From: Mangifera indica
Lineage: Eukaryota > Streptophyta > Magnoliopsida > Sapindales > Anacardiaceae
Direction of reading: 5' to 3'
NCBI RefSeq assembly: GCF_011075055.1
Contig: NC_058137.1
Location: 14,121,463 to 14,185,462, forward strand
Length of the DNA stretch: 64,000 nt
The position numbers were made by a program, and so were the translations under genes. Below, in pieces: positions 46,201-57,959 of this stretch. Within the stretch, counting starts at the first letter, position 1; each line of letters opens with the position of its first letter. The notes under the pieces were generated by a model. It saw only the letters and a list, made by a program, of their open reading frames with translations, did not search any database and had not been told where the DNA came from.

Positions 46201-47940
46201 TACCACATGAGCTAAATATCCCGTACACCCCTTTTTTAATAATTTTTGTGCTTTTACATTACTGATTATCATACTAGGCTGATGACCCTCTCCAAAAGTA
46301 AAGTAATCCCCATTATCAAGTTGGAATCGAGCCTTTTTCTTTCTACAATCAATCTCAACTCCATATCTTTCTAAGAAATCCATGCCTAAAATAACATCAA
46401 AATCGGGCATATCAAAGACAATCAAGTCCACCTTTAACTCTCTCCCATGTATCCCTACCCTTTGGTCTTTTAGCATTTTATCTGTAATCACACTCCCACC
46501 ATCTGGCATCTCAATTCTAATGGAATGGGTAGATCTAACAGGCACTAAACCTACCCTTTCAATAACCCCTAGTGCAATAAAGAAGTGTGTAGCTCCTGAA
46601 TCAATCAATGCATATAAAGAAACATAGTGGAAAAAGAGCTGACCAGTAACTGCAGATGGACTAGCCTCCGCCTGACTATGGGTAGCTGTATAAACCCGTG
46701 CATTAGTACCTCTCCCTGGTTGCACTGGTGGAATTAGGCTTTGTTGTGGCTGTATCTGAACTGGCACTTCGGTACTTGGGCAATCCTTTGCTATATGCCC
46801 TGGCTGTCGGCATCTATAACAAATCACCTGTTTCTGCTGGTACCAACATTCCCCACTATGACGTCTCCCACAAATCTGACATTGGGGAATATTTTCTTTT
46901 CTAGGCCTTTTGTCACTCTTCCAACCTTTTCTATTTGCTTTTGACTGGAATTTTCTTTTTCCTCTATTGTTTCTGAAACTGGAGCCAATTGAGCTACCCC
47001 CTGATGTTGTAGCAGGTGCTGAAATAGTCAATGAAGTAGGTAAAGCTGACCGACTTGGCATCACTGTCTGGGGTACTGTCAATGATGGAGGTGTTGACAT
47101 AGAAGGTGCATTCCTAGGTAGCTTATTAACATATACCTCCAACCTTAATGCTCTCTCCAATGCCTCTTCATAAGTTTGAGGAGGTTGTGGTCCAGCTAGC
47201 ACATGCAAGGCTATCTCCGGTCTAAGACCCTGAAGAAATCTGTTCAACCGGAGACTAGGGGTACTCACCATACCTTGAGCAAAACTGGCTAAGACATCAA
47301 AACGGGTAGAGTAATCCTTTACTGAACCCTCTCCCTGCTGTAAAGAAATGAACTCTTGAACTTTGACTGCTACCACATCAGCTGTTCTGTATTGGGCCTC
47401 AAACACCTTTCTAAAGTCTTTCCAGGTCATCAGATCTACATTTCTGGTTTCTTTAACTAGGTCCCACCATACGCGGGCCTCTCCCCTCATCAACAAACTG
47501 GCGTACCGAACTTTTTCTCTATCAGTCATAGAAAATAAATCCATAGTACTTTCCACCTGCTTGATCCATTCATCAGCCACTAAAGAATCTTTAGTACCTT
47601 TAAATTCAGAAGGGGTATGCTGATTAGGTAAGGAATAAATGGGCTCAAGTCGCCTTTGAGCTCTAATTTCTCCTCTCCCTTCATTCCTCATTTCATTTCT
47701 GATTTCTTCTATGACTTCCTCACGAATCTCACTTCTAATCTCATCTCGGATGGCATCTCTGGCTATATTTTCAGGTGTGGGTCTATCTTGACTCTCAGTC
47801 AACACCTGACGGACTATATCTCTTATTTCTACTAGCCCAAATCCTGAACCAACTGACGGGGCAGGGTAAGACGGTTCTCCCGTCTCTCTCTGAATACCCC
47901 TTCCACGACCCCGTCCTCGTCCTCGTCTTATGGTACTCAT
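43280..47940 (-). pseudogene. Element B gag-pol polyprotein, two lesions only
   Basis: One frame of about 1,550 codons starts at 47940 ([13 protein letters not shown]). Approximate residues: Arg/Gly-rich 5-15; charged helical segment 60-90; gag core 113-250; knuckles CX2C...H...C near 353 and [14 protein letters not shown] near 375; protease ALIDSGATH near 447; RT with VFIDD near 780; RNase H from about 927; integrase HHCC finger at 1142-1175. The first 1,176 codons are open and end at a TAG (44410-44412) where other copies have CAG. The integrase core (44029-44331) is then open to a 1-bp deletion near 44035 in the run after QTE. The last 250 codons (43280-44032) carry the integrase end, GPY/F-type segment and chromodomain. 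RT and RNase H motifs look intact; DVSHN replaces DASHN but keeps the Asp. Confidence 0.96.
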
Positions 47941-48144
47941 TATCTAATAACTGCATAAGTGTAATTATATAATATTCTATTATTTGAATACAGGTAAAGA
48001 AAATAACTTACTGTAGTCGATTCTCGGGAGCTGATCTGTGAGACATGAGGGGCACCTGTGCAATATTAGAATGCAAAACCATAGATATATTGTATTATAT
48101 TACCACATATTATACTATATCTTTCTTTAAGCGCCCAAAATCAT
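47941..48144 (-). other. Leader of element B
   Basis: Untranslated region between PBS and gag. It contains the inverted copy of an LTR segment (on the plus strand ACAGGTAAAGAAA near 47991 and GTGAGACATGAGG near 48038, which occur in the opposite orientation in the LTRs near 41380-41440). Confidence 0.8.
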
Positions 48145-48156
48145 GCTCTGATACCA
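48145..48156 (-). other. Primer-binding site of element B
   Basis: Plus-strand GCTCTGATACCA, i.e. TGGTATCAGAGC on the coding strand, 4 bp from the LTR. Confidence 0.95.
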
Positions 48157-48160
48157 AAAA

Positions 48161-50438
48161 TGTAACCTCTCCTAACCATTGGGTGTGTTACAGAAAAAAC
48201 GGCATGAGTTCCCCTATTTTAGAGGGCCCGGGGAATTTTTTTTTTTTTTTCTTTTTCATTATGCCCTGTAACACTCCCAATTAACAATTCATATAAACTA
48301 GTCCTACCAACCGACTGGATTTTCATCAACTTAATCACAAGTACTAAAATAAATACATAATAATAATAATTATAGAAATTATCACCCACAGAAACTTTAT
48401 AATCAATTTTCATAACTAGTTGTATATATATATATATACATATCCACCAATATCTACATCAAGTATATATATATATATAGACATATATTCACATATACAT
48501 CAAAACATATATATATCAATAAAAATATGGTGCCTTCCTCCCTTAGCCTCATGTCTCATTAGTGCTTCCCGGGAACCTTTGCTGTATTTCTTTACCTGTA
48601 AAATATTAAATTAAACGGAGTGAGCGACTATGGCTCAGTAAGAAAATCATACTAAACACTTAAAGCATTTTATACCAGTACTAATCTTCTCTAATCTTTT
48701 TCATACTTAGCGTGTCTGAACTATTTACAACAAAATAATTAACACAGAACATGCATTTAACACGTATCATCATTCTTTTCTTTCACACATTTATTCCTTT
48801 CCTTATTATACAGATATGAATCACTCATTATGATTTATGCATGTATGAGTGTCATGACATTTCTATTTTCTGTTCGTACATCTTTCTTAACTCTTTATCA
48901 GCCACACAGGCTTGTATGCATAATTCTAATGCAAATGACTTTCATAAAATATTTACTAATTTGTTTCTCTCTCTTTCTCATTGATCGATCTAGACTACAT
49001 ATGATAGTACTTGCAGTCACCATACAAAGTATAATTCTCTCTTACACGCATATTTTTTTTTTTTTTTGCTGTCCACACAATACAGCTAATATTTTTCTTT
49101 GCTGTCCACACAGTACAGCTGATATTTTTCTTTTGCTGTCCACACAGTACAGCTGATATTTTTTTCTTTGTTGTCCACACAGTACAGCTGGTTGTCCACA
49201 CAGTACAACCGATTATTTTATTTGCTGTCCACACAGTACAGCTGGTTGTCCACACAGTACAACCGATTATTTTACTTGCTGTCCACACAGTACAGCTGGC
49301 GTGTAAGGATTTTTAGTATGTTTTCTGCTTTCCTGTATCATATGAGTCATTGTAAAAACATGCATGACTTAGAAAATATTTTTCCTCTTTCTTTATTTTT
49401 TTTAAATCATGCATATGTTATGATTCCTCATGTATGCATATATAACCATAATATGAAATATGCGCATTTGTTATTTTCCCTTATTCTTTTCATTCCTTCT
49501 CAAATATCATATTATTTTCTCATGCATTTATATATATATCATGCCTCAAATTAATTTCAATTATACAATATAGGCTTAATATAAGGGTTATTTCACACAT
49601 TTTATGCACATAATTAAGCAAAATTAACCTATATCACATAAAATGACATTTTTACCCTTATGGCCAAAATTACCTTTTTACCCTTATGGCCAAAAATTAC
49701 ATCATGAATCCTAATGAATTCTTTTATCCTTTTAAGCATAAATCACCTTAATTCTAATACCTCACATACTGATATAAGTAAAGGTTATTTAAATAACCTA
49801 ACTCAAATTTACTTCAAGTATGTAAAGTATGAAATTCTTACATTTTCTTTGCCAAATAGGTGATTTAAGCTTATTCACCTTCTTTTCTTCTTCTTGGCAA
49901 CCTTAATCAACCAAAAATATGATCATCCATCAAACTCCCAAATTTCACATATCTTAAAAATTAAATTTCTTACCTTAGAACTGACCAGAATTGACAGATC
50001 TACATTTTTTATAACTGGGGCCTCTGGAAATTAGGTGGTTTAGCTAGGTTTTTGGACGAATTTTGGTTAAGGAAAGTTTTTAGCTCAACAATGGAGGTTC
50101 TCGGCAAAAATGGAAGAGAAAATGAATAGAAATAAATTTATAAGCCTATTGGACCATTTTGCCCTTAATCTTTTCCATAAATTACTATTTTATCCTTAGC
50201 CAATTACCACAAACCCTTAGCACCACCATATAATTTCAAATGTGCCCTTCAATTTTAATTCCCACTTTGTCCCTTGAATCTTTGTAAAATGACCACTTTA
50301 CCCCCTTTGAAAAATATTGCTCATTTAGCAGTTTTCTATAATTCTTTTGCAATTTCTTTACACAACAAGTTATAAAATCAACTCTAGGGGTAATTTTGAA
50401 AGTGGAGTTTACTGACACACCTGAATTCGGATGTTACA
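48161..50438 (-). repeat. 5' LTR of element B (2,278 bp)
   Basis: Nearly identical to 41003-43243. It is 37 bp longer, mainly through an eighth minisatellite unit (array 49068-49299). Confidence 0.95.
49068..49299 (-). repeat. LTR minisatellite, eight copies (element B, 5' LTR)
   Basis: The same core as at 41907-42104 with one additional unit near 49100-49160. Confidence 0.92.
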
Positions 50439-51155
50439 AAATTACATCCGAACGATCGAATTGTGCGTTTTCTAAGAAATTAAAGCGGCTAATTTTTGTC
50501 CATAATAGTAACTTTCCTTATTTTTCCCTATATAAAACCAATCAAATTCATTTGGAAAGAACTTTTGCCACTAAGAACTTTCATATATTTGAAAGCAAAT
50601 TAGTTTTTGAGTTATTCACTTGCAAATTCTCTTCTCAATTCAAAACCCTTGCTTAACACTTTGTATTTCCATTTGCATTGGGTTGTACTAAGCTTAAACG
50701 TTCATATACACTTTTTGAGAGAGATTATAATTCGAATTCATACCAAAAAATTCGTATTATAAAAGAGTAAGGTTCACTCTTGGAGAGATTGGAAAATTTT
50801 TTGTAAGAGAAATTGAGTTCTAGCATTTGTAAAGGTTAATAGCACTTTGGAAGCTATTTTGTTGTGAAGAAAGGCTTGGTTGAGTTTTTATCAACCAAGG
50901 ATTAGTAGAATACTCCAATGGAGATAGCTTGAAGAAGTGGATATAGGTCGGGTCGAGCCGAACCATTAGATATCACGTGTTTTATTTTCTCTTCCCTTAA
51001 ACTCATACTTTGTGTCATGTTCTTTTGATTGTATTGATTATTTGAAATATTTTTGTTATTCACATAAATTACATTAAAAATAGGCAACATTCATTGATTT
51101 GAATAAATTGGTTTAATTCTTTAATTTGGTCAAGATTGTTTTAAATTGCCTAATT
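50439..51155 (+). repeat. Copia element J, 5' LTR piece right of element B
   Basis: It begins with the right TSD AAATT (50439-50443) and follows the J 3' LTR from about 52764 to about 53478, where the two copies diverge (TAATTTGG here, TAATTCAC there). It includes a CTATATAAAAC TATA-like box near 50529. Confidence 0.85.
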
Positions 51156-52107
51156 TGGTAAAGCTTCTTCTTCTCTATTTTCTATTTCGAAACTTACTTT
51201 TGTGCATAGTTAAGCTTTTGTTAGCTTGTGTGATATATTTATGCATTTTACATGAATTTGCACTTTATATTGTCTAAGCATTAGTACTTTTACTTTGATG
51301 ATTATGATTGTTTGGACTTTTTGTCATTGGTTTAGCCTTGATAATCATATCTTCTGTGTATGTGTTAAGATATTTTCATCTTCCTTTACCTTATTGGTTA
51401 TATACTTTGCATTTTTCTTTTTTTTTTTAAATAATGACAAAGGGGGAGAATTTATACATGTTATATTCTATATTTGATTACGGATATATTTGATTATGAT
51501 TATGGATGTAATATTTAATGTTTATGGACTTTACGCATGTTTTGATGTTTTATCTTGTTTGAATTGTTAATGCTCTTATTTTGATGCTTATACTTATTTA
51601 GACATTATATTCATGCACTAAGCCTTGATGCTTATTTTTGGCCATTTTGGTGATCATTTTTCCATTATTCATACATGTTAGTCTTCTTTTGTCCCCTTGA
51701 TTATATCATTTTTATACATTGCCTCATTCTTTTTGATAATGACAAAAGAGAAGAAAAGTTTGATTGACGTTGTAGATATTTTGATGTGGTTATGGAAGAT
51801 TATGAATATATATTTGACTATAATTACAGATGAGATATTTGATGTTATGGATATTTTGATAAGGATATATTTGATCAACATTGTAGATATTTTGATATTG
51901 ATCTGAGTTGGATATATGATATTGATTTGAGTTATATTATTATTTACATATATTCAGGGGGAGGAAACTTGATTTTTTAAGGCAAACTCTTGTAAAATTT
52001 TCTTAAAAATCAAGTGTTTCTTAACTTCAAGTAAATACATTTATTGATATATTTTATAAAATTTCTTAAAGTGCATATGTGTTTATCATCATCAAAAAGA
52101 GGGAGAT
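51156..52107 (+). mobile_element. Copia element J, residual 3' internal region
   Basis: No gag, IN or RT is present. Two AATGACAAA(A)GxGxGAA motifs (near 51434 and 51737) and the final AAAAAGAGGGAGA tract (52094-52106) before the LTR resemble the 3' untranslated part of SIRE/Maximus-type copia elements, where AATGACAAAAGGGGGAGAA-like tracts are common. The coding region has been deleted between the 5' LTR end and this segment. Confidence 0.6.
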
Positions 52108-53511
52108 TGTTGACTCAAAGAGTCATTATGTTCTTATTTTGATAATAACAAACTAATATATCTCTAAGCATATTGACTAATGAATTTATCTAATGCACTT
52201 GAAGATGTTTCAAAATGGAAATGAAGACAAGACTCAAGTAAAGAATTCTTGAAGATTTGAAGAAAAACTGAAGTTTAGGTAGATATATTTGTAATTTGGA
52301 ACATTCATTTTGATTAGAATATTTATTTGCATGTGATAGCTCACTTAAAAGCTTATTTTCATACTTTCACATTTTGGGTTAAAATGTTGTTTTTCAAACT
52401 TGTTGGGTTAAGCAAATTTGTTCACCAAAGTTTATTAACTCATTTAAAATGATAAAGTTTTGTGAACGACATTTTCATATCTCAAAGTTGGTTTTGAAAG
52501 AATTTTCAAATATGGGTTAAATTGTCACTTTTCAAAGGTTTAGAGGGCAAATAAAGTTTTAAAAAATTTTGGAGGCAAAATGTAATAAAATTTGGTTGAC
52601 TGAATTTGACTAGTCGAATTCTTTGATGGCAACTTTCAAATTATCTAGAAGCCATGCATTTTTGCCTTTTAGAAATTCGGTCAACCAAATTTTGATTTGA
52701 ATTTTCTAACAGCTACTGTCATATAGGTACCACAGGAGTGCTACGTCACATTCGATTGATTAAATTACATCCGATCGATCAAATTATACGTTTTCTGAAA
52801 AATTAAAACGGCTAATTTTTGTGCACAATGGTAACTTTCCTTATTTTCCCCTATATAAACCCATCCAAATTCATTTGTAAATGACTTTTACCACCAAAAA
52901 TATTCATATATTTAAAAGCAAATTAGTTTTTGAGCTATTCACTTGCAAATTCTCTTCTTAATTCAAAACCTTTGCTTAACACTTTGTATTTTCATTTACA
53001 TTGGGTTGTACTAAGCTTAAACTTTCATATACACTTTTTGAGAGAGATTATATTTCGAATTCATACCAAAAAATTCCTACTATAAGAGAGTGAGGTTCAC
53101 TCTTGGAGAGATTAGAAAATTTTTGATGAGACAAATTGAGTTCTAGCATTTGTAAAGGTTGATAGCACATTGAAAGTTATTTTGTTGTGAAGAAAAGGCT
53201 TGGTTGAGTTTTTATCAACCAAGGATTAGTGGAATACTTTAAGGGAGATAGCTTGAAGTAGTGGACGTAGGCCGGATTGAGCCAAACCACTATATATCAC
53301 GTGTTTGATTTTCTCTTTTCTTAAACTCATACTTTGTGTTATGTTTTTTTTATTGTATTGATTATTTGAAATATTTTTGTTATTCACATAGATTACATTA
53401 AAAATAGGAAACATTCATTGATTTGAATAAATTAGTTTAATTCTTTAATTTGGTAAAGATTGTTTGAAATTGCCTAATTCACCCCCCTCTTAGGCCATTC
53501 GATCCTTCACA
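52108..53511 (+). repeat. Copia element J, 3' LTR (about 1,404 bp)
   Basis: It starts TGTTGACTCAAAGAG after a purine tract and ends near GATCCTTCACA. It is collinear with 40613-41002 plus 50439-51155. The CACCCCCCTCTTAGGCCATT tail is typical of this group of plant copia LTRs, from memory. The exact end base is uncertain. Confidence 0.75.
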
Positions 53512-53600
53512 TTGTGTACCTCGGTCAAGATCTAAGTCTTTAAATTATCATCTTAAGGAATACAAACACTATCTCAAAATTTTAAAACCCCATCCTTCAC
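53512..53600 (-). pseudogene. Short gypsy pol scrap (H family), integrase N-terminal side
   Basis: The plus-strand pattern GTGTACC...TCAAGATCTAAG...GGAATACAAACACTATCT parallels the segment upstream of the integrase finger in element B (near 44525-44600). It is very short and diverged. It may be the far side of element H, separated by J. Confidence 0.4.
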
Positions 53601-53818
53601 ATTAGGATGAGTGTCCTTCAAGATGTGCACTGTAAAAATCATGCAAGCATGATTTGAAATTGCCAGCTTAGAAAGACAAGTATCTTAGGGACAGGGAAAG
53701 GCATCCTACAGGTTTGAGTTTTCTTTGACTTTGACAATTCAACACAGTCAAACCTCCTAAAAGACTTAAATCATGCCAAAAGACTAAATTACCCCAAAAC
53801 ATACCTAAGGTTGCTACA
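53600..53818 (-). repeat. H-family LTR terminal fragment
   Basis: It matches the last 200 bp of the H LTR (near 39410-39587): shared AAGATGTGCA, AAAATCATGCAAGCA and AACATACCTxAGGTTGCTA. It ends GGTTGCTACA, supplying the unmutated terminus. Confidence 0.75.
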
Positions 53819-54982
53819 AATAAATCATCTTTGTTATGATGTTCAACCATACTTACTATTAGACCATTTATTTATTTATTTTTATCTTTCTTGTGAATTA
53901 GAACTTGATTGAGTTATATTATCCTCCCACTTGTTCTTTTAAAGAATGACATATGAAAGAATCTTTCAAAATAGATATTAAAACCTATTTGGTACTGAAA
54001 GAGTAATATTATTAAGTTTCCATTAGAATATCATACAAGATAATCTATTTAATATATGGCTTCAATAACTCAAGTTAATTGTTCAACACTAGTGCCATTA
54101 CCATTGTTAAATAAATCATTGGACTTCAATCCAATGCGTACAACACATATAAAATGTGTTATACTTATAGACATAAATGTAGGTTACAATCACTAAGGTA
54201 TTACCTTGGAAAATTTAATGGGTATTAAAACTCTCACTATACCTCATACACTAAATTGGACCATCTGTTTTTTTGATTCACCTCCTTGGTTTAACCCAAT
54301 TGATTGAATACATGCATTAACAAATTCTTTATTTCATTCTTGAATTTCTTCAAGGTATTCAAATTCATATTTTCAAAAATTTACAAATCATATTCTTTGG
54401 AATTTCCAATAAATCAAATGAAATTCAAAATTTGTCATATTTGACACTAACTATTAATTTTTGTTATTTAAATGAAACTCAATAGTTGAATAATGCTCCC
54501 ACTGAAAACAATAAAAGACTGACATGGTCATCTTTATTTAAAAGATATAACTAATATCCATCATCCAACAACAATCAAATGAATCAAAATTCCAGTCATG
54601 ACTTAGTCTTTTGTGCCAAATTATTGGTCCAAGTTAATTTATATGATTATTCTTGAAATAATCATAACAATAAATCTTTTAGAAAGTTTTATTTATGAAA
54701 GATACTACAACTAGTTTTTATTTCTTTTCATCTTACCCACAGGCTAGAATGAATATATAAATCCTATAGCTAATGTGGCATGTAAGTGTTACATTTCCAA
54801 CTTGTAGGCCACTTTTACTCTTGGCAAACATCCACTATGCCTTTTCAACCATACATATCAAACAAATGTGAGAATTTAAATCTTGTGTTAAAAAGTCTAA
54901 GATTTCAGAAAAATGTTCAATTCTCAATCTTACCTAAAGTTGAAGACCTAGTCTTCCTTCTTTGATTAACTAGAAAGGTTTT
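53819..54982. other. Unassigned, probably decayed copia sequence
   Basis: AT-rich. It lies on the pol side of the minus-strand copia gag remnant, but I could not assign protease or integrase motifs with confidence. Confidence 0.35.
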
Positions 54983-55440
54983 GTAGTGTTTACTTTAGTG
55001 GTTAGGCTTACCACATTAAAAACAAATTACCTTACTTTTTTCAACTATGCCCTCATGAGAGTTTAGTGTGTTCTGACTATTGGCTCAGATTCAGAATTTA
55101 GCTAGGTGTTAACCTTACTTCTTTCTTCCTTTTTTTCAAATTGGCTATTGACTTCAACCTGTTTAGCCATTTTAATATCTATATTAGGATTCACTACCAT
55201 CCTTATCAAACCTTAGATGGATTCTCCGTTGTTATCCTTCAAAAAATCCATATCATACTTAGTGTAAGATTCGGGTAGAGATGAGACAACAAGGTTAAAG
55301 GCTATATTATTCCTCATACGTGAGTCTAAAGTTTTGGCCCTTTTAATCAATTTAACTATATTAAACATGTGAGTTTCATTCTCCATTTCATCATCCATTT
55401 TTACATTTCTAAGTAAACATTAAATTCCCTCATTTCGACA
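54983..55440 (-). pseudogene. Copia-type gag remnant
   Basis: On the minus strand, 55213-55398 encodes a 61-residue stretch with VSSLPESYTKYDMDF, which matches the copia gag (UBN2-type) pattern SLPxSYxxFxxxF. Downstream, 54983-55024 reads CF-CGKPNH with a stop inside, a degenerate CX2CX4H zinc knuckle. Spacing and order fit a Ty1/copia gag. No LTR was delimited. Confidence 0.6.
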
Positions 55441-57959
55441 CTAAGTTTGGGCACAATAAGTAAATCTTGTATGATAACATATAAGATTTTCCTTTTTTCT
55501 AGTACAATCCATAGACATTAATACTAGTTGAGTTGTTTTGCATATAACCCAAACTCATTTTCGAATATCTTTTAAAATGATGAGTCATGTGTTAAGTTTA
55601 TTTTATAAAAACAAAAATACAGTTATATTTTATTTTTATCTTTTTAACGTAGTCTTTAAATAATACTCTAATTGTTTTATTCAAGCCAACAACCCTTTCC
55701 ATTAGACTTGGGAAATCGTAATAGACTTCCTAGCGGGGTGAGATCTCATTGAATTAATTCTCCCATTCGCTTTGACTAACAAGTTCGAATTAACTAATTA
55801 GATAGGTCTGTCAAACCAATCACAAAAAACCACGATCTCTAATTTAGTAATTATGTATGAATCAATCATAAGATATCAATTGTGATTCTCGGTTTTAGTA
55901 CGATAGATACTACATATCACCTATGCAACAATAATTACATTCCTTAACTTTGCCTCTAATATACTTTCACCTTCTCTTTGACGAACAAGCTAGGTGTATA
56001 GTTAAGTTAGACCCAATATAAACAATCACTCAATCTTTTACCTAGTAGAAGTGTACCCTTCACTTTGGCGAATAAGGTTCTAATGAATCGGGGCTTGCCT
56101 CGAGACATCATATTGGAAGACATTGGTTATTTACAACTTAATATATTTATGGAATTTATTGTTGTCTCACCAATTTTAGTTATTTAGCATGCGAGGTGAT
56201 TATTCGAAAAATAAAACCTAACATGCATATTACAACATAAATTAAATGTGTCAGCATATAGCTTTGTTAATGTCAATACCCTCGAGTTATAAGGACTGGT
56301 CAACCTAGGTCCTGTTGTTTGGGTCTTCAATAATTCCTTTATCTTTAGTCTTCAATTGTACATGACTTCATTTCCCAGTTACAATTTTTCTAATAATGAA
56401 AAATTAAATCATATTCTAATTTTATATTCTAAAAACAAAAACCTCAAGTTACATTCAAGAGGAGTTAAGTGAGAAGAAAAGTACAACAAAACTTTAGAAA
56501 AGGTAGGATATGCAGGTTCTATTTTAATTATTACAAACCCAAAATAAAAATAAAACATGAAACATTCACATATGGTTCACAAGTTGTATATCAGACACCA
56601 TGCATATGCTACATACATACATCATAATCAAAATTAAAATTAATTAATTTTAATTATTTTATCCAAGTGTTAATTTACATTTAGTCCCTCAAGTTTTGCA
56701 TAATTATTTCACCCCAACAAGATTAAAAAATCACAATTTAGTCTTTATTCATCAAAATAGGATCCAAATTGAAAGTTCCACCTTAGTTAGGCATGTAGGT
56801 AAGGGTGCTAGTTGTGCATGCCTTAATTCTAAAATTCAACAAAATTCCAGAAGTATGCACAATTGAAAGTCGTAGACACCCCTAGAAATCATGCAAGGGT
56901 ATGGTTTGGACATTGAATGTCTAACCATACTAGGAGGTGCTTAGGAGAGGACACAATTAGACCTGTGCAAAGGCACGGTTAGACATGAGATATCTAGTTG
57001 TACCCAATAACACTATGTCAGGGTGGTGTTGAGGAAGGTGCCACCTAACTACCTTATGCACAACTTAGAGCCAATCACGCATGGTGTTTTCTAAGCCCTA
57101 ATTCTCTAGATTTGTTTTCTTATGATAGAGAAACCTAGAGATTTTTCCAATTTTCAATAAGCCACATCACTAAGGTGAGGGAATATGGTACAAAAAACCA
57201 TCCTCACACCAATAATAACCTTTAAAACACACAACAAGAAACCAATTCAACATTTAACCAAAAAAAATTAATAACTTACAAACTTCAATAATATCAAGCA
57301 AAAATTCAAGGGAATAAAACTAACTTAATAAATTTAACACAAATTTACATTCTTTACAAAGCCTTAAATGAATTGCAATAACAAAACATTTGCCAACAAT
57401 TTAAATTAAAATAACATCAACCATAAAATTGCAACAATAATTTTATAATAGTCAATTACAATTATTACATCTAATAACTATAATAGCATACCATGGAAGT
57501 ATGATAGGTCACATCTTTCAGGGTGTATATTCTCGATAAGGGTAGGTGTCTTGAGAACTGTGTTACATTTCTTCATTGTAGTTTAGGGGTTATGAGACAT
57601 TACTAGATCTTTACTATAGTCATTGAGTTTCTGGATGCAATTTTGAATCATTCAAAAAAGACTCATAGCTAGGGTCACACTAATAAACCAAACATTTAGA
57701 GAGAGAGGATTAATTATCCAGGGTTGGCTAGCACCTTCCAAAGGATAATGAAAATTGAAATCATATAAAATGCTACATAGGTGTAAAAGTAACATTATAA
57801 AAGTTAATATGTTAGTGAGATAGAATTATGGCGACTAAAGTATATGTTTGACATAGTTGCATGGCCATAGTTAAATCAAGAATTTAAAGGGACCAATTAA
57901 CAATTTCATAATTGCCAACTAGCCATTGGTATATAAATGAGGTTTTAGTTCATTTTAAG
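55441..57959. other. Unassigned AT-rich region
   Basis: No gene is recognised. Around 55,700-56,150 the sequence has the look of a copia LTR or leader (AGCGGGGTGAGATCTCATTG and similar), and 56,660-57,080 resembles LTR-type sequence, but no TG...CA pair or TSD could be fixed. A short hairpin lies at 56899-56930. Confidence 0.35.
56899..56930. repeat. 32-nt imperfect palindrome
   Basis: GTATGGTTTGGACATT pairs with GAATGTCTAACCATAC, about 14 of 16 positions. Confidence 0.7.

Larger units (their letters stand above)
41003..50438 (-). mobile_element. Element B: young, nearly intact Tekay-like chromovirus
   Basis: This 9,436-bp minus-strand element has LTRs 41003-43243 and 48161-50438, a PPT at 43244-43257, gag-pol at 43280-47940, a PBS at 48145-48156 and a perfect AAATT TSD. 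Only about ten substitutions between the LTRs were noticed by eye, besides one extra minisatellite unit. The coding frame has just two defects. It sits in the 5' LTR of copia element J. It is clearly the most recent large insertion in the window. Confidence 0.96.

Noticed and set aside
44515..47972. Several plus-strand frames of 60-90 codons opposite element B gag-pol
   Set aside because: They are antisense shadows of the coding strand, with no independent motifs.
50902..51090. Paired short minus-strand frames here and at 53226-53414
   Set aside because: They are the same stretch of the two J LTR copies; the similarity reflects LTR duplication, not a conserved gene.
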